Shown piece after piece: positions 39,602 through 46,166 of a DNA stretch of 46,166 nucleotides. The notes beneath the pieces were generated by a model that searched no databases, was not told the DNA's origin, and was given only the letters and a program-made list of their open reading frames with translations. Where the stretch lies: positions 1 to 46,166 of the forward strand of contig CAJMLF010000019.1 in the NCBI GenBank assembly GCA_905214235.1, read 5' to 3'. The stretch is from an uncultured bacterium. GTDB taxonomy: Bacteria > Bacillota > Bacilli > Lactobacillales > Lactobacillaceae. The translations under genes and the position numbers were made by a program. The stretch's first letter is position 1. Every line of letters starts with the position of its first letter.

Positions 39602-41107
39602 TTATTTATTAGCACGCCGCTTCTTGGCCGCAATCTGGTAGAAGACCAGGGCCACAATGGCAAAGAAGATTGGTCCGGCGAGTGTCCAGAAGGCCGTTTG
39701 GTAATCCTTCTCCAGCAGTGGTTGCATGAAGGTGAAGATGATCCCACAAGCCAGGATCAGTTCCACAAAGACAACCAAGACGTTCGTCCAGAACCGGTTC
39801 TTAAAGATTACGAATGGCCGGTCGAGGTTCTTCTTCGCCTTGAAGAATGGAAAGGCACCAATCAGGAAGATGTATGGGAAACAGGTTGAAACGTTGGCCA
39901 TATCAGTCAGGATCAGGTAGAACTTTTGGGCGGCAGAACCACCAAAGGCAACCAGGAAGACGATGACACAGACAACGATGGCTTGCAGCCACATGGCGTT
40001 GGCTGGCATGTCAGCCTTGTTAAGCTTCGTCAGCTTCTTTGGCCATAAGTCGGGGTTAGAACCGATGATGAAGGCCTTGATTGGCGAGTACATCAGGATG
40101 AAGAGGGCCCCTAAGAAACCAAGGGTCTGCGCTAAGGCAACGATCCGGGTCATCACAACCCCGAAGGTCAAAGCTGCTGCGTGTGACCAGCCAAGGGAGG
40201 TCCCCACCGTGATCCCTAAGTAGTTGAAGACCACGTAGGTAACGTTCCCCAGGTTGACACTACTCTTGGTCAGGTCGTGCTGGTAGTTGACGGACCAACC
40301 AAGCATGAAAATCATCAGGACGTAAGCCCCAATCGTGAATACACTAGCAATGATCAGGCCCCGTGGGAAGGTCTTCTCCGGGTTCTTCATACTATCAGTA
40401 ACGGACCCCAGGGATTCCATCCCCCCGTAAGCAAAGATTGCGTATGCCACGAATGAAATAATAGCGATTGGGCTCTGGAACTGTGGGTTTGGTGAAGTGA
40501 TGAAGGAGCTGATGCCGTGGATTGGTTCCTTCAAGACCCCCTTGTCAGCGATTAAAACGATGATGCTGACAACGACGAAGATGATGTTAACGGCGATGGT
40601 GAAGATCCCACCGAGTGAACCAACCTTGGCAATGGAGTTCATCCCCCGCGAGCTCAGGAAGGTAACGACCAGGATCATGATGATCCCTAACACCCCAATG
40701 AACTGCGTGGAAGTCAGCCCAAAGGCGTGCCACTGTTGGGTAGTATCCTTACCGAAAATCAATGCGGAGAAGGTGATCCAAATCCGTGAGGCCGTTGAAA
40801 CCATCCAGACAATCCAGGATGCTAACCAAACGAAGGTCCCCATGAAGGCAATCCGTTCACCAACGGAACCCGCCAACCAGGAGTAGATCCCCCCTTTGGC
40901 GTCCTTAAATGTCGAGCCGTATTCGGCCATCATTAAGCCGCACGGGAAGAAGAAACAAATCCCCGCCAGTGCGTACCAGATAATACTACCGTAGCCCATT
41001 TGCAAGTAGGCGTTTGAAACATTACCAAAACCGAAGATGGCGGTAATGATCATCGTGACCAGGCCAAAGGTAGTAATAATTTTTTTATTACCACTCTGTT
41101 CTTCCAA
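39602..41107 (-). CDS. yjeM: YjeM-type amino-acid permease
   Basis: A 501-residue, 12-segment carrier of the amino acid-polyamine-organocation superfamily, glutamate/GABA-antiporter group. Visible: TFGLVTMIITAIFGFGNVSN in helix 1, AKGGIYSWLAGSVGERIAF, YAIFAYGGMESLGSVTDSMK with NPEKTFPRG, and a basic C-terminus (AAKKRRANK). Length and motifs match YjeM. The exact amino acid is unknown. It stands as a single gene with its own terminator. Confidence 0.88.
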   Translation of the reverse strand: MEEQSGNKKIITTFGLVTMIITAIFGFGNVSNAYLQMGYGSIIWYALAGICFFFPCGLMMAEYGSTFKDAKGGIYSWLAGSVGERIAFMGTFVWLASWIVWMVSTASRIWITFSALIFGKDTTQQWHAFGLTSTQFIGVLGIIMILVVTFLSSRGMNSIAKVGSLGGIFTIAVNIIFVVVSIIVLIADKGVLKEPIHGISSFITSPNPQFQSPIAIISFVAYAIFAYGGMESLGSVTDSMKNPEKTFPRGLIIASVFTIGAYVLMIFMLGWSVNYQHDLTKSSVNLGNVTYVVFNYLGITVGTSLGWSHAAALTFGVVMTRIVALAQTLGFLGALFILMYSPIKAFIIGSNPDLWPKKLTKLNKADMPANAMWLQAIVVCVIVFLVAFGGSAAQKFYLILTDMANVSTCFPYIFLIGAFPFFKAKKNLDRPFVIFKNRFWTNVLVVFVELILACGIIFTFMQPLLEKDYQTAFWTLAGPIFFAIVALVFYQIAAKKRRANK

Positions 41108-41460
41108 TATCCTATTCCTCCATAAATGCTTATAATCTTAAATAAAACTAAGAAATTATTTAATAAAATAAGTATAGTTCACTTTTTGAATATTTGAAGG
41201 GTTTACAGGCCTTTTTAATCAAAGTCTAATCAAAATATGCAATTATTTTCGCTAAAATATTCATTTTTGATACAAAATAACGCGATTATTCAGCTTTTAT
41301 GCGTATAAAGATGCATTCACCTGGCTTGCATATTTATCGGGACAAAATGACAATTTGGGTGGATTTGGTAACATAATAATGAGAATTGATAATATTTGCT
41401 TAATTATTATAAGGAAATTTATCGGTTGACTTTATTTTATTAAGTGCAGAATAGAGTTCA
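41108..41460. other. Intergenic stretch upstream of yjeM
   Basis: AT-rich, about 350 bp, no gene seen on either strand. It must contain the yjeM promoter, but I cannot single out one pair of hexamers with confidence. Confidence 0.4.
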
Positions 41461-41464
41461 AAAA

Positions 41465-41598
41465 AGAGGTTTAAAATACGTGAACTACTCGGCCATTAAT
41501 GACCGAGCTTCTGGGAACATAGAGTAGTATTTAGGATATTATACCTGTATTCAGGATACCTAACTTACAGAACTCCACTCTTTTACCATGGCTAGTCC
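41465..41598 (-). ncRNA. Candidate omega-RNA / right end of the tnpB element
   Basis: On the minus strand, downstream of tnpB, the hairpin CTCGGTCATTAATGGCCGAG (41488-41507) is followed by TAGTTCAC. This resembles IS200/IS605-type right ends, where a subterminal hairpin sits just before the cleavage site and the omega-RNA scaffold of TnpB ends. The guide would then begin near 41480 and run toward lower coordinates. Boundaries are estimates and no homologous copy was compared. Confidence 0.4.
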
Positions 41599-42770
41599 CT
41601 AGCCAATAGCTTTTAATCCTTGATGCAAGATATTAACTGCCGCATTAATATCGCGGTCGTGATGGGCACCACAGTTTTGGCAAGTCCATTCACGAATTTG
41701 TAACGGCTTTGGTCCGCTATGGTAACCACAGTGGCTACAAATTTGACTGGTATAGTTCGGTTTAACAGTTACTAATTTCTTACCATACCAGGCACATTTA
41801 TATGCCAACATGGTCCGGAACTGATACCAACTGGCATTCGCAATCGCTTTAGCTAGGCAATGATTTTTTGAAGGTTTTTGACTTTCAAATCTTCAATGAC
41901 GATTACGTCGTACTGCTTAACTAAAGTTGTTGTTAATTTATGCAAATAGTCTTTGCGCTGGTTCGCTACCTTAGCTTGGTACCGGGCCTTTTGTTGTTGT
42001 GCTCGTTGCCAGTTTTGGTAATCACCTAGTTCTTTCTTGAAGGTTTTGTGGTTATGGTTCCATTGACAGACAGCAGCCGTCGCCTGATGTTTCCGTTTGG
42101 CATACTTACTTTGCCACTTGGTTGCTTGCTTTTCCGCCCATTTAGCATTAAAAGTTTCGTACTTAATCCCATCAGAACTAATGGCTAAATCGGCAATGCC
42201 AACATCTATCCCGACTGCTTTTCCCGTCTTTCCTAAGTGTTCGAGAGCCTCAACCGCCACTTGTAATGACAGATAGTAACGGCCGGTGGGCTCGAGGCAA
42301 ACCGTATAGCACTTAATCTTGCCATTAGCTAACAAGGTTGTTTTGCTGGTCCGAATACTGCCCAGCTTAGGCAACCTAACTCGCCGCTTAGCAAGCACCC
42401 GACAAGCTGACCGCCCCGTATAAGCTTGCCGAATAGCTCGACGCGATTTAAAACGTGGGTAACCGCCCCGATGTTTAAATAACATCTTAAAGGCTTGGGC
42501 GAGGTTATGATTAACCACTAGAAAACTAGTTGAGTCACTCGCCCTAAGGAATGGATATTCCTGTTTAAGCCTCTTCAGTAGATAATTCATCCCGTATTCA
42601 TTGACGAAGTGACTACTAGGATTAGTTTGATACCGCTCCTTGGCCATTGCCAACATTTGGTTCCAAACAAAGCGATCGTTACCAAACATCTGCCACAATT
42701 GTTCTCTTTGCTGGGCATTGGGATATAGGCGAAGTTTGATCCCCTTTATAACTTGTGCCATTTTCACCAC
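41599..42770 (-). pseudogene. tnpB: TnpB RNA-guided nuclease homologue, frameshifted
   Basis: The frame starts at GTG 42770 or ATG 42761 (AQVIKGIKLRLYPNAQQREQ) and carries RuvC-I Asp (about 189, AVGIDVGIADLAIS) and RuvC-II Glu (about 293, [10 protein letters not shown]). It stops after [10 protein letters not shown] at 41853. The normal continuation ([20 protein letters not shown]) lies one frame over and runs to 41599 with the zinc finger (CSHCG, CQNCG) and RuvC-III Asp (DRDINAAVN). The break is in a run of six A that should be seven. All catalytic residues survive on both sides. No tnpA lies nearby, so it is a lone tnpB element; it could only move with help in trans. Confidence 0.85.
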
Positions 42771-42883
42771 AATCTTTCATCATCGGCCAGTCAACAAAGA
42801 TAATCAATACCTGAACATCATTCTCTGTTAAGTACATTATATCATATCCTAAAACGTGTGTTCGATTAAAAGATTAAAAAATA

Positions 42884-42923
42884 GGCAATTCATCACGTCC
42901 TTAAAAGAACGTGTTTCCTTGCC
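42884..42923 (-). terminator. Terminator after map
   Basis: Read on the minus strand, GGCAA...TTGCC encloses CACGT...ACGTG and is followed by TATTTTTT. It lies 41 nt after the map stop. Confidence 0.65.
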
Positions 42924-42964
42924 CGTTTTCAAAAAACCCAGCCAGCAGCTGAGGTTGAAATTAT

Positions 42965-43819
42965 CTACTTAAATTGTTCCGCAACTTCCCGGGCAATCTT
43001 GCCGTAGTGGTCCAGGTACTTGGCGTAGTTATCGTCGTAGATGTACTTGGCATCGGCTTCGGGGTCTTGGGAAGTCAAAATCTTTGGTCCCTTGTCGGTA
43101 ACGACTAGGGTGTGTTCGTATTGGCAGCTCCAACCACCATCGGCCGTCTTGGCTAACCAGCCACTGGGGTCACTGGTGTCGGCTTCCCAGGTCCCGGTGT
43201 TGATCATTGGTTCAACGGTGATGGTCATCCCCTTCTTCAGGCGCAGGCCATGGCCGTGTTCCCCGTAGTGCGGAACCATGGGATCTTCGTGCATGGTTGG
43301 TTGAATACCGTGCCCAACAAACTCCCGGACATCACCATACCCATTTTCGTCTTCGGTGTAGTGCTGAATAACGGCGCCAATGTCCCCAATCCGGTTGCCG
43401 GGAACACACTGGTCAATTCCCATGAAGAGCGCCTTCTTGGTAACATCCATCAGCTTCTTAATTTCGGGCTTAACTTCGCCCACTGCGTAGGACCAGCAGG
43501 AGTCACTAAAGAAGCCGTCGACGCTGACCACGGTGTCGACCTTGACCAGGTCCCCCTTCTTTAACATGAGGTTTTTGCGGGGGAAACCGTGACAGATTTC
43601 GTCGTTAACACTGACACAGGTAGCGTACTTGTATCCTTCAAAGCCAATTTGTTCGGCCTTGGCACCGGCAGCCTTGAAGTACTTGCGGGCAAATTCTTCA
43701 ATCTTCCAGCTGGAAATTCCGGGCTTAATAAACTCGCGAATTCCGAGGTGCATGCCGGCAAGGGCCGCACCAGATTTTTCCATCGCTTCAATTTCACGTG
43801 GCGATTTTAATGTAATCAT
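42965..43819 (-). CDS. map: Type I methionine aminopeptidase
   Basis: A 284-residue enzyme that removes the initiator Met. The metal ligands are visible in KVDTVVSVDGFFSDSCW (two Asp), EFVGHGIQPTMHEDP (His), TITVEPMINTG (Glu) and CQYEHTLVVT (Glu). ATG 43819 is chosen because MITLKSPREIEAMEK is the family N-terminus and GGAGATC precedes it; the open frame extends further upstream without a better start. Slightly longer C-terminus than the E. coli form, as common in lactobacilli. Divergent from the flavodoxin gene. Confidence 0.92.
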   Translation of the reverse strand: MITLKSPREIEAMEKSGAALAGMHLGIREFIKPGISSWKIEEFARKYFKAAGAKAEQIGFEGYKYATCVSVNDEICHGFPRKNLMLKKGDLVKVDTVVSVDGFFSDSCWSYAVGEVKPEIKKLMDVTKKALFMGIDQCVPGNRIGDIGAVIQHYTEDENGYGDVREFVGHGIQPTMHEDPMVPHYGEHGHGLRLKKGMTITVEPMINTGTWEADTSDPSGWLAKTADGGWSCQYEHTLVVTDKGPKILTSQDPEADAKYIYDDNYAKYLDHYGKIAREVAEQFK

Positions 43820-43929
43820 TCTCGGATCTCCTTTTTGACATTCTATCGTTATTAGTATACCACTTGTCACCGCTAAAACACCCAAACCATGCTATACTAA
43901 AAAAGATTAATAATTTGGAGGCATATATA

Positions 43930-44388
43930 ATGAAAGCACTCGTAGTTTACGCAACCATCACTGGTAACAACAAAGATGTCGCCGACCTGATCGCCGAATC
44001 TTTGGAAGACGACCACGACGTCGATGTTGAAACCACCGAAATCTCCTTAGCCGACCCGGCGGACTTCGAAGACGTTGACATCTGCGTGGTCTGCCCTTAC
44101 ACCTACGACGAAGGGGCCCTGCCTGACGAGGGGATGGACTTCTACGACGACCTGCAAGAAGAAGAACTGGACGGCAAGGTTTACGGCGTTGCCGGCTCCG
44201 GGGACACCTTCTACGGTGACGACTTCTGCAAGGCAGTTGACGAATTCGGCAAAGTCTTTGACGGCACTGGGGCAACTAAGGGCAGCGAAAACGTCCACAT
44301 CAACCTGGCCCCCGACAGTGAAGACGTCAAGAAGCTGGACCAGTTCACAGCAGAGCTCGTTAAAAAGGCGGAAGAACTGAATGCTTAA
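43930..44388 (+). CDS. Flavodoxin
   Basis: A 152-residue FMN-binding electron carrier. The phosphate loop is VVYATITGNNKDVADLI (about 5-21). Then CVVCPYTYDEGALPDEGMDF contacts the isoalloxazine, and GVAGSGDTFYGDDFCKAVDE follows. It is strongly acidic. Short-chain type. It may supply electrons to enzymes such as ribonucleotide-reductase activase or isoprenoid enzymes; the partner is not shown here. TTGGAGG ribosome site. Its last eight bases overlap gtrA, so the two are cotranscribed. Confidence 0.92.
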   Translation: MKALVVYATITGNNKDVADLIAESLEDDHDVDVETTEISLADPADFEDVDICVVCPYTYDEGALPDEGMDFYDDLQEEELDGKVYGVAGSGDTFYGDDFCKAVDEFGKVFDGTGATKGSENVHINLAPDSEDVKKLDQFTAELVKKAEELNA

Positions 44389-44818
44389 GACACTGTGGGA
44401 CAAGTACAAGTCGATTGTCGCCTACCTCTTCTGGGGTGTGGTGACGACGATTGTCAACCTAGCCACCTTCCAGATCCTCAGTTCCGGGATCCACTGGAAT
44501 TACGAAGTTGCCACGGTTATCGCTTGGTTCGTGTCTGTTTTGGTCGCCTACTTCACCAATAAGGTCTGGGTATTTGGCTCCCATTACACCACCGTCAGTG
44601 ACTTCATCACCGAGCTTTTCCGCTTCTTCTTCTACCGGGCCCTGACTTTGGTCATCGATATCGTCATTACCTTTGTCGGGATCTCCGTGCTCGGTTTTAA
44701 GGACCCGCTCGGTAAGTTCATCGTCAAGGTTATCGACAACGTGATCGTCGTTGTTGCTAACTACATCTTCTCGAAGTGGCTCATCTTTAATAACAATAAG
44801 AAGATTGAAAATAAGTAA
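44381..44818 (+). CDS. GtrA-family flippase-like membrane protein
   Basis: A 145-residue protein with four membrane segments, opening IVAYLFWGVVTTIVNLATFQ and later VSVLVAYFTNKVWVFGSHY, the GtrA signature; the C-terminus is YIFSKWLIFNNNKK. GtrA proteins are thought to flip undecaprenyl-phosphate-linked sugars made by GtrB for wall teichoic acid or polysaccharide decoration. A GtrB-like enzyme is encoded at 34691-35620. The ATG overlaps the flavodoxin stop region (ATGCTTAA). Confidence 0.85.
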   Translation: MLKTLWDKYKSIVAYLFWGVVTTIVNLATFQILSSGIHWNYEVATVIAWFVSVLVAYFTNKVWVFGSHYTTVSDFITELFRFFFYRALTLVIDIVITFVGISVLGFKDPLGKFIVKVIDNVIVVVANYIFSKWLIFNNNKKIENK

Positions 44819-44829
44819 CTACTACGTAA

Positions 44830-44875
44830 ATAAGGCCCAAGCTCGGGATGAATCTTCCCTGCTTGGGCCTTATTT
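44830..44875. terminator. Bidirectional terminator
   Basis: AATAAGGCCCAAGC and GCTTGGGCCTTATT arms with an inner stem, between convergent gtrA and wecB. Confidence 0.9.
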
Positions 44876-46008
44876 TATTTATTTACCAGGTAATCCTGGA
44901 TAATCTGAAGGATCTTTTCACTGGCGTGCCCATCGCCGAAGGGGTTATCCGCTTCTGCCATGCGCTTGTACTTCCGGTGGTTATTGAGCAATTCAAAAAC
45001 GGCCTGCTGGATGCTGGTCGGGTCCGTCCCGACAATCTTGACGGCCCCCACATCAACCGCCTCTTGCCGCTCCGTCTTTTCCCGGAGGAGCAGGACCGGG
45101 GTGTGCAAGGCGGGCGCTTCTTCCTGGATACTTCCCGAATCGGTAATGATTAGCGTTCCCCGGGCCGCCAGGCGGAGGAAGGTCGAGTGGTTCAGGGGCT
45201 TGGTCAGGTGAATCCGGTCATGCTTGCCGAGGACCTCTTCAGCCATCGCCATTACCTCTGGGTCCGGAAAGACCGGGTAGACCAGGTCAACATCGGGGTT
45301 GGTCTCCACAATGTCACGCACCGTGTGGAAGACCTGGCACATCGGTTCACCAAAGTATTCGGGCCGCTCCATCGTCAAGATAATCAGGTGGTGGTCCGCT
45401 GGGATCTCCGGAAACAGGGCTGCCGGGTTGTCGTCGCCAGCCAGGGTTTGCTTTACCATGTCGATCACCGTGTTCCCCGTCACGTAGATCTGCTTGGCCG
45501 GGTGGTGTTCCAGCAGGAGGTTATCACGCGCATGGGTTGTCGGTGCAAAGTAAAGGTCAGCGAGGTCGTCAGTCAGCCGGCGGTGCATCTCATCCGGAAA
45601 CGGCAGCCGCTTGTCATGGGTCCGCAGCCCCGCTTCGATATGGCCAATCGGCAGGTGGTGGTAAAAGCCCACCAAACTGGCGGCCAGGCTGGTGGCCGCG
45701 TCCCCGACAACCAGGAGCATGTCCGGCTGGCCAGCATTGATGACGTTATTCAGGTTGTGCAACAGTAAGCTTAAGCCCTCAACCGGGTCTATGGTCTGGT
45801 TGACTTCCCGGGCCAGGTCAAAGTCCGGCTTGATCTTCAGGTAGTCCAGTGTCTGTTGGAGGACCTCCTGCTGACTCTGCTGCATGGTCGTTACCACCAA
45901 CGGCTGCCAGGTGTCCGGGTCGGTCCGGGTTAACTTGATTACCGGTGCTAGTTTCAACGCTTCGGCCCGGCTCCCGAAGAGGAACATGATTCGATACGGC
46001 GGTTGCAC
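44875..46008 (-). CDS. wecB: UDP-N-acetylglucosamine 2-epimerase (non-hydrolysing)
   Basis: A 377-residue GT-B-fold epimerase that converts UDP-GlcNAc to UDP-ManNAc for wall polymers. Hallmarks: FLFGSRAEALKLAPVI, VVGDAATSLAASLVGFYHHL, IGHIEAGLRTHDKRLPFPDE, HRRLTDDLADLYFAPT, and the allosteric/active-site TDSGSIQEEAPALHTPVLLL. The usual FGTRPE start is FGSRAE here, a small deviation. Single gene, divergent to nothing in the window; its product probably feeds wall teichoic-acid or polysaccharide synthesis with the nearby GT genes. Confidence 0.92.
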   Translation of the reverse strand: MQPPYRIMFLFGSRAEALKLAPVIKLTRTDPDTWQPLVVTTMQQSQQEVLQQTLDYLKIKPDFDLAREVNQTIDPVEGLSLLLHNLNNVINAGQPDMLLVVGDAATSLAASLVGFYHHLPIGHIEAGLRTHDKRLPFPDEMHRRLTDDLADLYFAPTTHARDNLLLEHHPAKQIYVTGNTVIDMVKQTLAGDDNPAALFPEIPADHHLIILTMERPEYFGEPMCQVFHTVRDIVETNPDVDLVYPVFPDPEVMAMAEEVLGKHDRIHLTKPLNHSTFLRLAARGTLIITDSGSIQEEAPALHTPVLLLREKTERQEAVDVGAVKIVGTDPTSIQQAVFELLNNHRKYKRMAEADNPFGDGHASEKILQIIQDYLVNK

Positions 46009-46070
46009 TTAGCTCGCTCCTTTCCATAAAATTCATTATTATTGTACACCTAATATTTCAGCAAAATAAA

Positions 46071-46101
46071 AGCAACCCGGGAACTTCTTCGCCAGGTTGC
46101 T
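46071..46101 (-). terminator. Terminator of the tRNA gene
   Basis: On the minus strand AGCAACC and GGTTGCT flank a 17-nt loop and are followed by TTTATTTT, 11 nt after the mature tRNA end. Confidence 0.65.
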
Positions 46102-46112
46102 GGTTAAAATGA

Positions 46113-46166
46113 TGATCCCATCCGGGCTTGAACCGGAATCGACCGCTTAGGAGGCGGATGCACTAT
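46113..46166 (-). tRNA. tRNA-Arg (anticodon CCU), 3' part
   Basis: Read on the minus strand: anticodon stem CCGC, loop CTCCTAA (anticodon CCT), GCGG, then T-arm TCCGG-TTCAAGC-CCGGA, acceptor strand TGGGATC and discriminator A. The 3' CCA is not encoded. The 5' part (acceptor and most of the D-arm) lies beyond the right edge. tRNA-Arg(CCU) reads the rare codon AGG and is a frequent integration site for phages and islands, but no integrase or att repeat is visible here. Confidence 0.9.

Noticed and set aside
42679..42837. Frame beginning MYLTENDVQVLIIFVDWPMM overlapping the tnpB start
   Set aside because: Its ATG overlaps a TATAAT hexamer that probably serves as the tnpB -10, so it would lie upstream of the transcript start; no known family.
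46113..46166. Integration site at tRNA-Arg(CCU)
   Set aside because: This tRNA is a common attachment site, but there is no integrase and no duplicated tRNA 3' end in the window.

Overview
This window looks like chromosome of a heterofermentative lactobacillus, most likely Limosilactobacillus or a close relative. This is inferred from the gene families (LacS with a fused IIA domain, GH42 beta-galactosidase, DUF1659/DUF2922 pair, YjeM permease, IS30 and IS200/IS605-type elements), strong GGAGG ribosome sites and high coding density. Species cannot be fixed by reading alone. Base composition is uneven: roughly the first 6 kb and about 31.3-34.7 kb are AT-rich, while 6.5-30 kb and 35-46 kb are visibly GC-richer.

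Layout. 1-2.3 kb is an accessory strip with two toxin-antitoxin modules (hicAB with a frameshifted toxin; an AbrB-type antitoxin with a Doc toxin) and a decayed surface-protein tail. The second module lies between two near-identical 52-bp terminator-like repeats. 2.4-6.0 kb (minus) is an NAD-salvage group: nrtR regulator, pncB, pncA broken by an in-frame amber codon, and a lipase-like hydrolase. 6.5-11.7 kb is a lactose unit: LacI-type regulator, lacS with a cre at the predicted start of transcription, and a GH42 beta-galactosidase. 11.7-15.9 kb holds a membrane protein, a quinone-oxidoreductase-like enzyme and a DHA2 exporter, followed by a second, diverged copy of the oxidoreductase 3' end.

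16.0-19.9 kb is the most coherent block: a P1B-type metal ATPase with an unusual CPG motif, an HMA metallochaperone, a Dps-fold protein, a Crp/Fnr (Flp) regulator and a HesB-like protein. Two promoters here, before the ATPase and before the chaperone, share one architecture: an FNR-type TTGAT-N4-ATCAA box, a -10 hexamer and a start codon at identical spacing. The regulator has the FNR-type E-x-x-S-R recognition helix. I read this as a self-regulated metal/redox regulon.

20-29.5 kb contains an AAA ATPase behind phased A-tracts, a multiply broken hydrolase, a YjbR-family protein, a MarR operon with a 33-residue membrane peptide and a Gly/Pro/Met-rich regulator, an FRG-domain protein, an Spx paralogue lacking its redox cysteines, a frameshifted rarA, a secreted protein and a small cation-transporter homologue. 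At 29.6-31.2 kb an MHS-type transporter is preceded by an 18-residue peptide with six isoleucines and by competing hairpins ending in a terminator, which suggests attenuation.

31.5-37.1 kb is an IS30 element and a polysaccharide glycosyltransferase cluster whose distal part is AT-rich and which lacks a flippase and polymerase here. 37.1-46.2 kb is mostly housekeeping: recX, DUF1659/DUF2922, YihY-type membrane protein, yjeM, a frameshifted tnpB with a candidate omega-RNA, map, flavodoxin, gtrA, wecB, and the 3' part of tRNA-Arg(CCU) at the right edge. At least five genes are broken (hicA, pncA, a hydrolase, rarA, tnpB). Single-base indels could be sequencing errors, but the amber codon in pncA and the three lesions in the hydrolase indicate real decay.
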